Source: Desulfobacterales bacterium
GTDB lineage: Bacteria; Desulfobacterota; Desulfobacteria; Desulfobacterales; Desulfobacteraceae
Direction: 5' to 3'
Length of the DNA stretch: 6,624 nt
Assembly (NCBI GenBank): GCA_022361315.1
Contig: JAKSBB010000012.1
Span: forward strand, 1 to 6,624
The position numbers and the translations under genes were made by a program. Below the pieces are notes generated by a model, which was given only the letters and a program-made list of their open reading frames with translations, had not been told where the DNA came from and ran no database searches. Positions 1 through 5,716 of the stretch are shown piece by piece (the first letter of the stretch is position 1; each line of letters opens with the position of its first letter).

Positions 1-1170
1 AATGTCTCCACCCTGCGGACTGAATTCCACGGCATTCCGTAACAGGTTGGATACGGCCTGCTCCAAAAGAAATGCGTCTCCCTTGACTGGACTTTCGGAG
101 CGCCCTGTGATTGTGATTTGGAGTGCTTTTTCTTCGACTTCCCGTCCGGATGCCTGTACCGCCGCCTCAATAATCTTATTGATATCCACGTCTTCGGCTT
201 TCTCAAGCCCGGACCGGTGTTCAAGGGAGGACAGGGCCAGCATCCGGTCCACCAGGGTCTGGATTCGCCGGGATTCCGTTTTGATATTGGCCAGGAACCT
301 CGCTTGTTGTTCCGGCGGCACCTCTTCTTCCAGGAGCTCGGCTGCCCCGGCAATGGCGGAAACCGGGCTTTTGATCTCATGGGTGAGGGACTGGACGTAT
401 TCCTCGACATATTGTTTGGCCTCCAGGTCCGCGCGTATCTTTTCAAAGGCCTTGCCCACTTCTCCGATGTCGCTGCTGCCGAATGCCGGGGTTTCCTCAG
501 TGGTGCCCGCCCTCACCGATTTCACGTATCGGCTGAGGTGATCCAGGGGCCGGGTGATAACAAACATGGTCAGGATGCTGAGCAGCAGGGCCAGGAAAGC
601 GGCAATCAATGAGTGCCGAAGGATCTGCTGTTTGGCGAAGGCCAGAAAATCATTAATGCTGGCCGTGGGTTTGCCCAGGGTGAGCACCCCCTGTATCCTG
701 CCGCCGACTATCACCGGGGCGGCCACATACAGGGTGGACATGGCAGGGCGGTCCGGATCATCCTTGCTGGACCTGGCGCCGTATTCCCCCCTGAGGGTCA
801 GGAAAACATCCCGCCACCGGGAATAATCCGTTCCCGGCGGGTCCCGCTTCAGAGAATCAAAAAGAAGGCGGCCTTTATGGTCGGTGAGATAGACCCGCAT
901 ATCCACATGGGTTTTGACAAGCTGGTAGATCCGGGCGGTGAACCGCTCTTCGTATACCCGGTGGAAAACATCACCGAGTTTTCGGCCGGAAAAGCCTTTG
1001 AAATCCGTGGCGACAATCCCTGCCATTACCCTGGACTGATCCACCAGCGTCTCTTCCACCCCTTCCAGGTAGCGGAACTTGAGGTTGTCCTGAAAATCTG
1101 TGGTGAGATAAAAAAAGGCCGGGATGAAAAATAGGAAATAGGTGATGAGAAGCTTTGTCCGAAGCCTCAT
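1..1170 (-). CDS. creC: CreC sensor histidine kinase (C-terminus cut off by window edge)
   Basis: Inner-membrane sensor kinase that would phosphorylate CreB. Reading the reverse strand from the ATG at 1170 gives 390 open codons running off the left edge. Visible parts are a first membrane segment (about residues 7-24), a periplasmic sensor domain (about 25-186) and a second membrane segment (about 187-205). A HAMP-like linker follows, then the H-box SLTHEIKSP with the phospho-accepting His264, and an N-box NLLRNAVEF with Asn379. The sensor domain closely recalls E. coli CreC, for example VYLTDHKGRLLFDS, DYSRWRDVFLTLRGEYGARS and YVAAPVI. That makes CreC much more likely than another kinase. 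E. coli CreC is about 474 residues, so roughly 85 residues holding the D/F/G ATP-binding boxes should lie beyond the edge. The start codon overlaps the creB stop (ATGA, 1167-1170), with GAGG just upstream, indicating translational coupling. Confidence 0.93.
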   Translation of the reverse strand, partial: MRLRTKLLITYFLFFIPAFFYLTTDFQDNLKFRYLEGVEETLVDQSRVMAGIVATDFKGFSGRKLGDVFHRVYEERFTARIYQLVKTHVDMRVYLTDHKGRLLFDSLKRDPPGTDYSRWRDVFLTLRGEYGARSSKDDPDRPAMSTLYVAAPVIVGGRIQGVLTLGKPTASINDFLAFAKQQILRHSLIAAFLALLLSILTMFVITRPLDHLSRYVKSVRAGTTEETPAFGSSDIGEVGKAFEKIRADLEAKQYVEEYVQSLTHEIKSPVSAIAGAAELLEEEVPPEQQARFLANIKTESRRIQTLVDRMLALSSLEHRSGLEKAEDVDINKIIEAAVQASGREVEEKALQITITGRSESPVKGDAFLLEQAVSNLLRNAVEFSPQGGDI

Positions 1171-1880
1171 ATATCCTCACGCAGGGAGTAGCCCAGACTC
1201 CGGTGGGTGCGGATGGGGTCGCAGTCCGGGTCGATAAGTTTCAGTTTGGCCCGGATATTTTTGATATGGGCGTCCACTGTGCGGTCGGAACTCATCTCCG
1301 GCTGGTCCCACACCTGATCCATCAGCATCTCCCTGGAGTATACCCGCCCGGGATTTCGGATCAGCAGGGAGAGGATGCCGAATTCGTACCTTGGCAGATC
1401 CAGTACTTCGGCACAATAGGAAATCCGGCAACGGCCTTCGTCCAGGTCGAACCTGGCCGGCTCTGAAACCTGCTGTCCGTTCCCGTACCGCCGGAGCACG
1501 GCCTTGACCCGGGCGGACAATTCCCTGGGACTGAAGGGTTTGACCATGTAATCATCCGCCCCGATTTCCAGCCCCACCACCCGGTCGATTTCATCGGCGC
1601 GGGCGGTAAGGAATATGATAGGGACTTCGGAGTGTTGCCTGAGGGATTTACAGATCTCCATACCGTTGATGTCCGGCAGTCCGATGTCCAGAATGACCAG
1701 ATCGGCACCACCCCCGGTTACAATATCTTCCACCTCCCGGCCTTCCGCCACCCAGATCGTATCAAACCCCTCCGTCTCCAGGGCATAGCGGATATTCTCT
1801 GCAATGGATGACTCGTCTTCGACGATTAATACCGTTTTCTTTACCGTTTGTTTTACCGATTTTTTAAAGGTGTTGGTCAT
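1167..1880 (-). CDS. creB: CreB response regulator, OmpR/PhoB family
   Basis: DNA-binding response regulator, 237 aa, partner of CreC. The receiver domain (about residues 16-130) has the acidic pair E21/D22, phospho-acceptor Asp65 in LVILDIGLPD, Thr92 and Lys114 in VKPFSPRE. The winged-helix domain (about 140-235) contains RYEFGILSLL and a recognition helix DRTVDAHIKNIRAKL (199-213) that almost copies E. coli CreB (RTVD-HIK--RAKL as I recall it). It ends THRSLGYSLRE, also CreB-like. This near-identity supports binding to the classical cre-tag, which is present just upstream. The start at 1880 is the only ATG/GTG/TTG in frame before the receiver domain, and an in-frame TGA lies two codons upstream. 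No good Shine-Dalgarno is seen. The N-terminus is about 10 residues longer than in E. coli, due to a 12-bp repeat. The gene is cotranscribed with creC and divergent from creD. Confidence 0.95.
   Translation of the reverse strand: MTNTFKKSVKQTVKKTVLIVEDESSIAENIRYALETEGFDTIWVAEGREVEDIVTGGGADLVILDIGLPDINGMEICKSLRQHSEVPIIFLTARADEIDRVVGLEIGADDYMVKPFSPRELSARVKAVLRRYGNGQQVSEPARFDLDEGRCRISYCAEVLDLPRYEFGILSLLIRNPGRVYSREMLMDQVWDQPEMSSDRTVDAHIKNIRAKLKLIDPDCDPIRTHRSLGYSLREDI
1830..1865 (-). repeat. Three tandem 12-bp repeats in the creB N-terminal extension
   Basis: On the plus strand the units are TACCGTTTTCTT (1830-1841), TACCGTTTGTTT (1842-1853) and TACCGATTTTTT (1854-1865). In the creB frame they encode KKSV, KQTV and KKTV (residues 6-17). 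The last unit runs into the first beta strand (VLIVEDE) of the receiver domain. Because the unit is 12 bp, copy-number change would keep the reading frame. E. coli CreB has no such extension. Confidence 0.75.
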
Positions 1881-1882
1881 AA

Positions 1883-1920
1883 TTCACATGTTTTTCACAT
1901 TGGCTTCCAATCCCCTTCAC
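1883..1920 (+). promoter_or_regulatory. CreB binding array: cre-tag TTCACnnnnnnTTCAC, extended to four half-sites
   Basis: A perfect match to the established CreB recognition sequence lies at 1883-1898: TTCAC, ATGTTT, TTCAC. Continuing at the same 11-bp period gives TTCCA at 1905-1909 (one swap from consensus) and TTCAC at 1916-1920. So there are two adjacent cre-tags, one perfect and one degenerate, all facing creD. An 11-bp direct-repeat spacing is typical for tandem OmpR-family binding. The array is in the 128-bp region between divergent creB and creD, ending 88 bp before the creD ATG and starting two bases from the creB ATG. The rest of this intergenic region shows no gene. That CreB binds here is inferred from motif and context. 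Confidence 0.85.
1899..1911. repeat. Short inverted repeat inside the cre array
   Basis: ATTGG (1899-1903), loop CTT, CCAAT (1907-1911) form a perfect 5-bp inverted repeat in the middle of the array. It covers the degenerate half-site TTCCA. It may be a second protein site or chance; a 5-bp stem is short. Confidence 0.35.
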
Positions 1921-1930
1921 AACCGGGGCG

Positions 1931-1936
1931 TAGGAT
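1931..1936 (+). promoter_or_regulatory. Candidate -10 element of the creD promoter
   Basis: TAGGAT matches TATAAT at four of six positions and sits 10 bp after the last TTCAC. In PhoB/OmpR-type activated promoters the regulator box replaces the -35 at about this distance from the -10. No convincing -35 hexamer is seen, as expected for an activator-dependent promoter. The implied 5' leader is about 65 nt. This placement is inferred from spacing only; TACATA at 1974-1979 is a weaker alternative. Confidence 0.25.
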
Positions 1937-1994
1937 CGGAATCAAACCCGAAAATGAAGGTCGTCGTATCCGTTACATAGATTCGTTTATAACC

Positions 1995-2004
1995 AAAGGA
2001 GGGG
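1995..2004 (+). promoter_or_regulatory. Ribosome binding site of creD
   Basis: AAAGGAGGGG lies just before the ATG at 2009, a strong Shine-Dalgarno that fixes the creD start. It contrasts with the absence of one at the divergent creB. Confidence 0.8.
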
Positions 2005-2008
2005 TAAA

Positions 2009-3391
2009 ATGGAACAGTCATTCTTTAAAAAAATCGGTATGATTGCGGTCCTGGTCATCATGCTGGCCGTGCCGCTGGAGATCATTCTTTCTGTGATTCG
2101 TGAGCGAAGTGCCCGCCGGGATGAAGCCTACCACGACATTGCCGCCACTTGGGGGGCCGCCCAGCATATCACGGGTCCCGTCCTCACCGTGCCCTACTAC
2201 GACGGGGAAGGGGAACTCAACCATGGATATTTTCTGCCGGAAAATCTTGATATCCTGGTGGAATTGACGCCGGAAACCCGGTACAGGGGGATCTTCGAGG
2301 TCATCGTATACCGGTCTGTGCTCACCGTCACCGGTGCCTTCGGCAGACCGGACTTTGCCGGCTGGGGGATTGAGGACTATCAGATCCTCTGGGACAAGGC
2401 AGCATTGACACTGGGAATCAGCGGGTTACGTGGTGTCCAGGAGGTGGATGTGTTTGAGTGGAACGATCAGCCGGCCTTCATCCGTCCGGGGGCACAGCCG
2501 GACCCGGCCATTCACGGTCTCACCGGATTCCTTGAGCCGGTTTCGGCTGAAGGGGCAGAGGCCGCAGTACCCGTAAGCCGGTTCGGTGACGCCAACACAT
2601 TCCGGATAGACCTGATTGTCAACGGGTCCAGGCAACTGGCCTTTTCACCATCCGCCGGTACCACTCTGGTGCAGGTTACCTCCCCATGGGCCCATCCCGG
2701 ATTCAACGGCAGCTATCTGCCGGCATCACGCACCATTACAGAGGAGGGGTTTACTGCCAACTGGCAGATTTCAAGTTTCGGCAGGGACTACCCGGACCGG
2801 TGGCATTCCGGGGATGATGCCTCGGACCACCATCTCCATATGATGAATACAGATGCCTTCGGTGTTGAACTCATCCAGCCCGTTAACTTTTATACAAAAT
2901 CCGAACGGTCGGTGAAGTACGGCCTGCTGATCATCTGCCTCACCTTTCTTTGCTTCTTCATGTTCGAAATCCTCAATACCCTGAAAATCCATCCCATGCA
3001 GTACCTGCTGGTGGGGTTCGGCCTCAGCATTTTCTATCTGCTTCTGGTCTCCTTTGCCGAACAGATGGGATTTCTGCCGGCCTATGTGGTGTCCAGCATT
3101 GCCTGTGTGGGCCTGATTACCGCGTACACCCGGTCGTTTCTGAACAGGATGTCTGCCACCCTGATCACCGGGGCGGTGCTGTCCGGTTTCTTTGCCCTGT
3201 TTTACATCATCCTCCGGCATGAGGGATACTCCCTGGTGATCGGGTCTTCAAGCCTCTTTGCCATCCTTGCCCTTGTCATGTGGCTCACCCGGAAGCTGGA
3301 TTGGTACACAACCTTTTCAGTGCGGCTGCCAAAGCCCGTGATTAAGCGCAGGATCAAGCCTAAGAAGACTGCGGAAGGGGGTGTCCAATGA
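2009..3391 (+). CDS. creD: CreD inner-membrane protein
   Basis: CreD-family membrane protein, 460 aa (E. coli CreD is about 450). It is the classical target of CreBC; in enterobacteria its over-expression is linked to colicin E2 tolerance and in other genera to envelope integrity. Biochemical function is unknown. One N-terminal membrane segment (about 10-29) is followed by a large periplasmic domain (about 30-300). About five helices follow near 303-322, 330-349, 357-373, 383-402 and 408-427. Family marks include TGPVLTVPY (55-63), SPWAHPGFNGSYLPA (225-239), HPMQYLLVG (328-336) and LTRKLDWY (426-433). These parallel E. coli WPHPSFLGDFLPA, HPMQYLLVG and FLTRNIDWY. The start is set by the strong RBS. 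It overlaps the next gene by ATGA (3388-3391). The upstream cre array indicates control by CreB. Confidence 0.95.
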   Translation: MEQSFFKKIGMIAVLVIMLAVPLEIILSVIRERSARRDEAYHDIAATWGAAQHITGPVLTVPYYDGEGELNHGYFLPENLDILVELTPETRYRGIFEVIVYRSVLTVTGAFGRPDFAGWGIEDYQILWDKAALTLGISGLRGVQEVDVFEWNDQPAFIRPGAQPDPAIHGLTGFLEPVSAEGAEAAVPVSRFGDANTFRIDLIVNGSRQLAFSPSAGTTLVQVTSPWAHPGFNGSYLPASRTITEEGFTANWQISSFGRDYPDRWHSGDDASDHHLHMMNTDAFGVELIQPVNFYTKSERSVKYGLLIICLTFLCFFMFEILNTLKIHPMQYLLVGFGLSIFYLLLVSFAEQMGFLPAYVVSSIACVGLITAYTRSFLNRMSATLITGAVLSGFFALFYIILRHEGYSLVIGSSSLFAILALVMWLTRKLDWYTTFSVRLPKPVIKRRIKPKKTAEGGVQ

Positions 3392-4083
3392 AGCTGTTGC
3401 GGATAACCGGAAGCATGATACTTGGATGTCTGCTTATTACTGCAGTCGCAGCCGCGGCACCGCCTCAGATCAAGGTGTTCGGAACCTCGGAGGTCACGGT
3501 TGAACCAGACCGGGCCGTAGTACGCTTAACAATCAAAAATAAAGCCCACGCCCCGGATATCACGGCGGAACTTCACCGTAAGATTCTGGAATCCGTTCGC
3601 AGTATTTTGACAGCATCCGGTGCGGCCCTTGAAGACACAAACATTCAGGGGCCGTATGCCGGCCTGGAAAATACATCGCTGTCGTCCGTGTCCTCCGTAT
3701 CGGCCGTTGTTGTGAATCTGGCGGCGATCCCTAAGCTGGTTCACAAACTCAGTGGTAAACCCGGTGTCCGGGTAACAGGGGTAGAATACGGCCATTCCGC
3801 CATGGCCGAACTGATTGAGAATGCGGAAGCCGACGCATTGCTGAACGCCGGAAAAAAGGCCCTGGGATATACCCGGACGCTGGGGGCCACCCTGGGAGAG
3901 GCCGTATTTATTCAGGAGATTGATCCGGACCCTGATCGAAACGTAGCGGAAGGGATTCCCGATATCCGTATCCGGAAGAAAATGGAGGTGGTGTTCCGCC
4001 TGAAAACCCCCGGCTGCTTTGCACCCTGGGACAAACAGTTTGGGGCCTGCGATTGTAAAACCAAATCGGATGTAAGGAATTAA
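3388..4083 (+). CDS. SIMPL (DUF541) domain periplasmic protein
   Basis: 231 aa. An N-terminal signal sequence (positive residues at 2 and 5, hydrophobic about 7-21, likely cleavage after AAA near residue 23-24) points to the periplasm. The mature start KVFGTSEVTVEPDRAVVRLTI (29-49) is the hallmark first strand of SIMPL/DUF541 proteins (YggE-like, e.g. oxidative-stress-linked in E. coli). The helix around 140-168 (ENAEADALLNAGKKALGYTR) and the following strand LGEAVFIQEI fit the second half of the domain. A short tail beyond the domain has three cysteines (C210, C221, C223, the last two as CDC). A lipobox-like ILGC at 11-14 is probably not used, because hydrophobic residues continue after it. 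Translation is coupled to creD by the ATGA overlap, with AAGGGGG upstream. Role within the Cre response is unknown. Confidence 0.85.
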   Translation: MKLLRITGSMILGCLLITAVAAAAPPQIKVFGTSEVTVEPDRAVVRLTIKNKAHAPDITAELHRKILESVRSILTASGAALEDTNIQGPYAGLENTSLSSVSSVSAVVVNLAAIPKLVHKLSGKPGVRVTGVEYGHSAMAELIENAEADALLNAGKKALGYTRTLGATLGEAVFIQEIDPDPDRNVAEGIPDIRIRKKMEVVFRLKTPGCFAPWDKQFGACDCKTKSDVRN

Positions 4084-4088
4084 TACCT

Positions 4089-4661
4089 ATGGCGACCATA
4101 ATAACGCACGCCGTTGCAGGAGCCGCTTTCGGCCAGTTTGCACCTGAAGGCGTCTCCAGGCTTAGGATCTATCTGTGCCTGGCCCTGGCAGCGGTGCTGC
4201 CCGATGCGGATGTCCTGGGGTTTGCCTTCGGCATTCCCTATGGACACCCATTGGGGCACAGGGGGATAACCCACGCCATTGTGTTTGCAGTGCTGGCAGC
4301 ACCGGTGGTTGCCGCATTTGCACTGGGGGGAAAGGCGTTCAGGCCGGGCCGGTTTGCAGGGATGACGCTGATTGCTTTCAGCGCTGTGATGTCCCACGGT
4401 ATATTGGATGCCCAGACCGATGCCGGCCTGGGGGTAGGCTTTTTGATTCCGTTTACGGAGGAACGCTACTTTTTCCCGTGGCGGCCGGTGATGACTGCCG
4501 GCCTGAACCCATCCACCTTTTTTTCTGACCGCACCATGACGGTGCTGGAAAATGAGGTGAGGGGTGTCTGGTTGGTCATCGGGGTGGTTTCGGCTCTTCA
4601 TCTAAGCCTGAGGCGGCTGGCGGCCGCAGCCAACCCTAAAAAAATTTACCGCGGACCGTAA
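4089..4661 (+). CDS. YdjM-family membrane-bound putative metal-dependent hydrolase
   Basis: 190 aa integral membrane protein of the YdjM/DUF457 family (annotated as LexA-regulated, inner-membrane putative hydrolase in E. coli). The family's metal-ligand pattern is present: ITHAVAG with His7, VLPDADVLG with Asp39/Asp41, GHRGITHA with His57/His62, and SHGILDAQTD with His103, Asp107 and Asp111. Hydrophobic segments lie near 29-48, 63-80, 89-105 and 158-172. It starts 5 bp after the SIMPL stop, with TAAGGA at 4073-4078 as RBS, so it probably belongs to the creD operon. The substrate is not known. No LexA-type operator was noticed in front of it, and position makes CreB control more likely than SOS control. 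Confidence 0.85.
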   Translation: MATIITHAVAGAAFGQFAPEGVSRLRIYLCLALAAVLPDADVLGFAFGIPYGHPLGHRGITHAIVFAVLAAPVVAAFALGGKAFRPGRFAGMTLIAFSAVMSHGILDAQTDAGLGVGFLIPFTEERYFFPWRPVMTAGLNPSTFFSDRTMTVLENEVRGVWLVIGVVSALHLSLRRLAAAANPKKIYRGP

Positions 4662-4673
4662 AAGTGCTATAGA
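4645..4673 (+). promoter_or_regulatory. Candidate extended -10 promoter for the phosphotransferase/ABC cluster
   Basis: TTTACC (4645-4650, four of six to TTGACA), a 17-bp spacer and TATAGA (4668-4673, four of six to TATAAT) with TG one base upstream (4665-4666). It overlaps the end of the hydrolase gene and would leave a leader of about 48 nt before the TTG at 4728. The 66-bp gap itself contains no gene and no clear intrinsic terminator. Confidence 0.4.
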
Positions 4674-4715
4674 ACCAGGGATTACCAACTGAATACCAAG
4701 ATCTGAGCCCAAGAT

Positions 4716-4722
4716 AGGGGGG
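4716..4722 (+). promoter_or_regulatory. Ribosome binding site deciding a TTG start
   Basis: AGGGGGG ends 5 bp before TTG 4728. The nearby ATG at 4723 is followed by an immediate stop in its own frame (ATG CCT TGA), so it cannot start the gene. ATG 4743 (residue 6) is an alternative start but has no comparable RBS. Confidence 0.55.
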
Positions 4723-4727
4723 ATGCC

Positions 4728-5716
4728 TTGACCGACCCAGACATGCAGCAGCGCATCATTGATTTCCTCGGGACTTCCGGATGGGCGGACCCGGCCTGCG
4801 AGGTCAGCTTTCTTGCTGCAGGGGAGTACAATTCAAATTACCGGCTGGAAACGCCGGAGGGCCCCCGGGTGCTGCGCATCAACCACGGCAGCCAGCTTGG
4901 GCTGGGGGACAATCAGATTGCCTATGAATACAAGGTGCTGGAGGCCCTGGCGGATTCCGGGGTGACCCCGAAACCCTTTGCCTGCCATCCGGACCCGGCA
5001 GCCCTGGGGGGCGGGGCGTTGCTCATGGAATACCTGCCGGGTACCGCCCTGGATTACCGCATGGATCTTGGGCGTGCCGCCCGCATATTTGCCCGGGTAC
5101 ACCGGATGCCGGTACCGGAAAATCTGATTGTCCAGGCCGATCCGGTGATGGACATTGCAAAAGAGAGCCTGGGGCTGATCCAAAGGTTCCCCGATCACCC
5201 CCGGGAAAAGGAAAAGACCTTATCCTGGCCTATCATGATGAGGTGGTTGCCCTGGCCGGCCGGACCCGTGAGCTATTTGCCAATGAGGATCTCTGTTTTG
5301 TCAATACCGAGGTGAACTCCGGTAATTTCCTTATCAGCGATAACGGGGCATATCTGGTGGACTGGGAAAAAGCCGTGGTGTCCTACCGCTACCAGGACCT
5401 GGGACACTTCATGGTGCCCACCACCACCCTCTGGAAAACCGATGTCTGCCTGACCAAAGGTGAAAAGCAGGCATTTCTCCAGACTTACCACCACTCATAC
5501 TATGGGGGGACCGCCTGCCCGGAAATTGACTTCAACGAACTGGTGGAAAAGACGACACTGATGGAACGGACCATTCTTTTGCGGGCCCTGTCCTGGTGTT
5601 TCATGGCCTGGTACGAGTACACGCAAACAGATAGAGCCCTGCAGAACCGGGATACCTTCAACAAAATCGAACAATACCTCTCCGACATCCCATGGATCTT
5701 GAACTCCGTCGCATAG
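4728..5716 (+). pseudogene. Phosphotransferase of the aminoglycoside/choline kinase fold, frameshifted
   Basis: Two frames join into one kinase of about 329 aa. The first (from TTG 4728, stop at 5313-5315) holds the N-lobe: FLAAGEYNSNYRL nucleotide loop, VLRINHGSQL strand, the helix IAYEYKVLEAL and hinge LLMEYLPGTAL. The second frame is open through the region and ends at 5716. It holds the C-lobe: AYHDEVVALAG, the catalytic loop FVNTEVNSGNFL and the metal site YLVDWEKAV. The switch lies about 5198-5222, in a stretch with a C5 run and twice GGAAAA; one missing base restores 330 codons including stop. Both halves keep conserved motifs, so the break is recent or a sequencing/assembly error. The usual HxDxxxxN loop appears as NxExxxxN. 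It acts on a small molecule in the cytoplasm; the substrate is unknown. Antibiotic resistance should not be assumed, since the family is broad. The 3' end overlaps the ABC ATPase gene by 25 bp. Confidence 0.8.

Noticed and set aside
2..1134. Several plus-strand open frames
   Set aside because: They are antisense to creC, which has H-box, N-box and CreC sensor motifs on the minus strand.
1988..1993. TATAAC as -10 of creD
   Set aside because: Good match, but transcription would start inside the ribosome binding site, and there is no matching -35 and no sensible distance to the cre array.
3418..3429. Lipoprotein signal in the SIMPL protein (ILGC, residues 11-14)
   Set aside because: The hydrophobic core continues past the cysteine and an AAA cleavage site follows near residue 23, so an ordinary signal peptide is more likely.
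4645..4662. Inverted repeat TTTAC/GTAAA at the end of the hydrolase gene as a terminator
   Set aside because: The stem is only 5 bp with an 8-base loop and no T-run follows, so it does not look like an intrinsic terminator.
4696..4715. Direct repeat CCAAGAT (4696-4702 and 4709-4715) in the leader of the kinase gene
   Set aside because: Only 7 bp and two copies; could be chance, with no known regulator motif.
5202..5219. Programmed -1 frameshift in the kinase gene
   Set aside because: The in-frame codons GAA AAG do not form a canonical slippery heptamer, and no stimulating structure was recognised. Mutation or sequence error is simpler.
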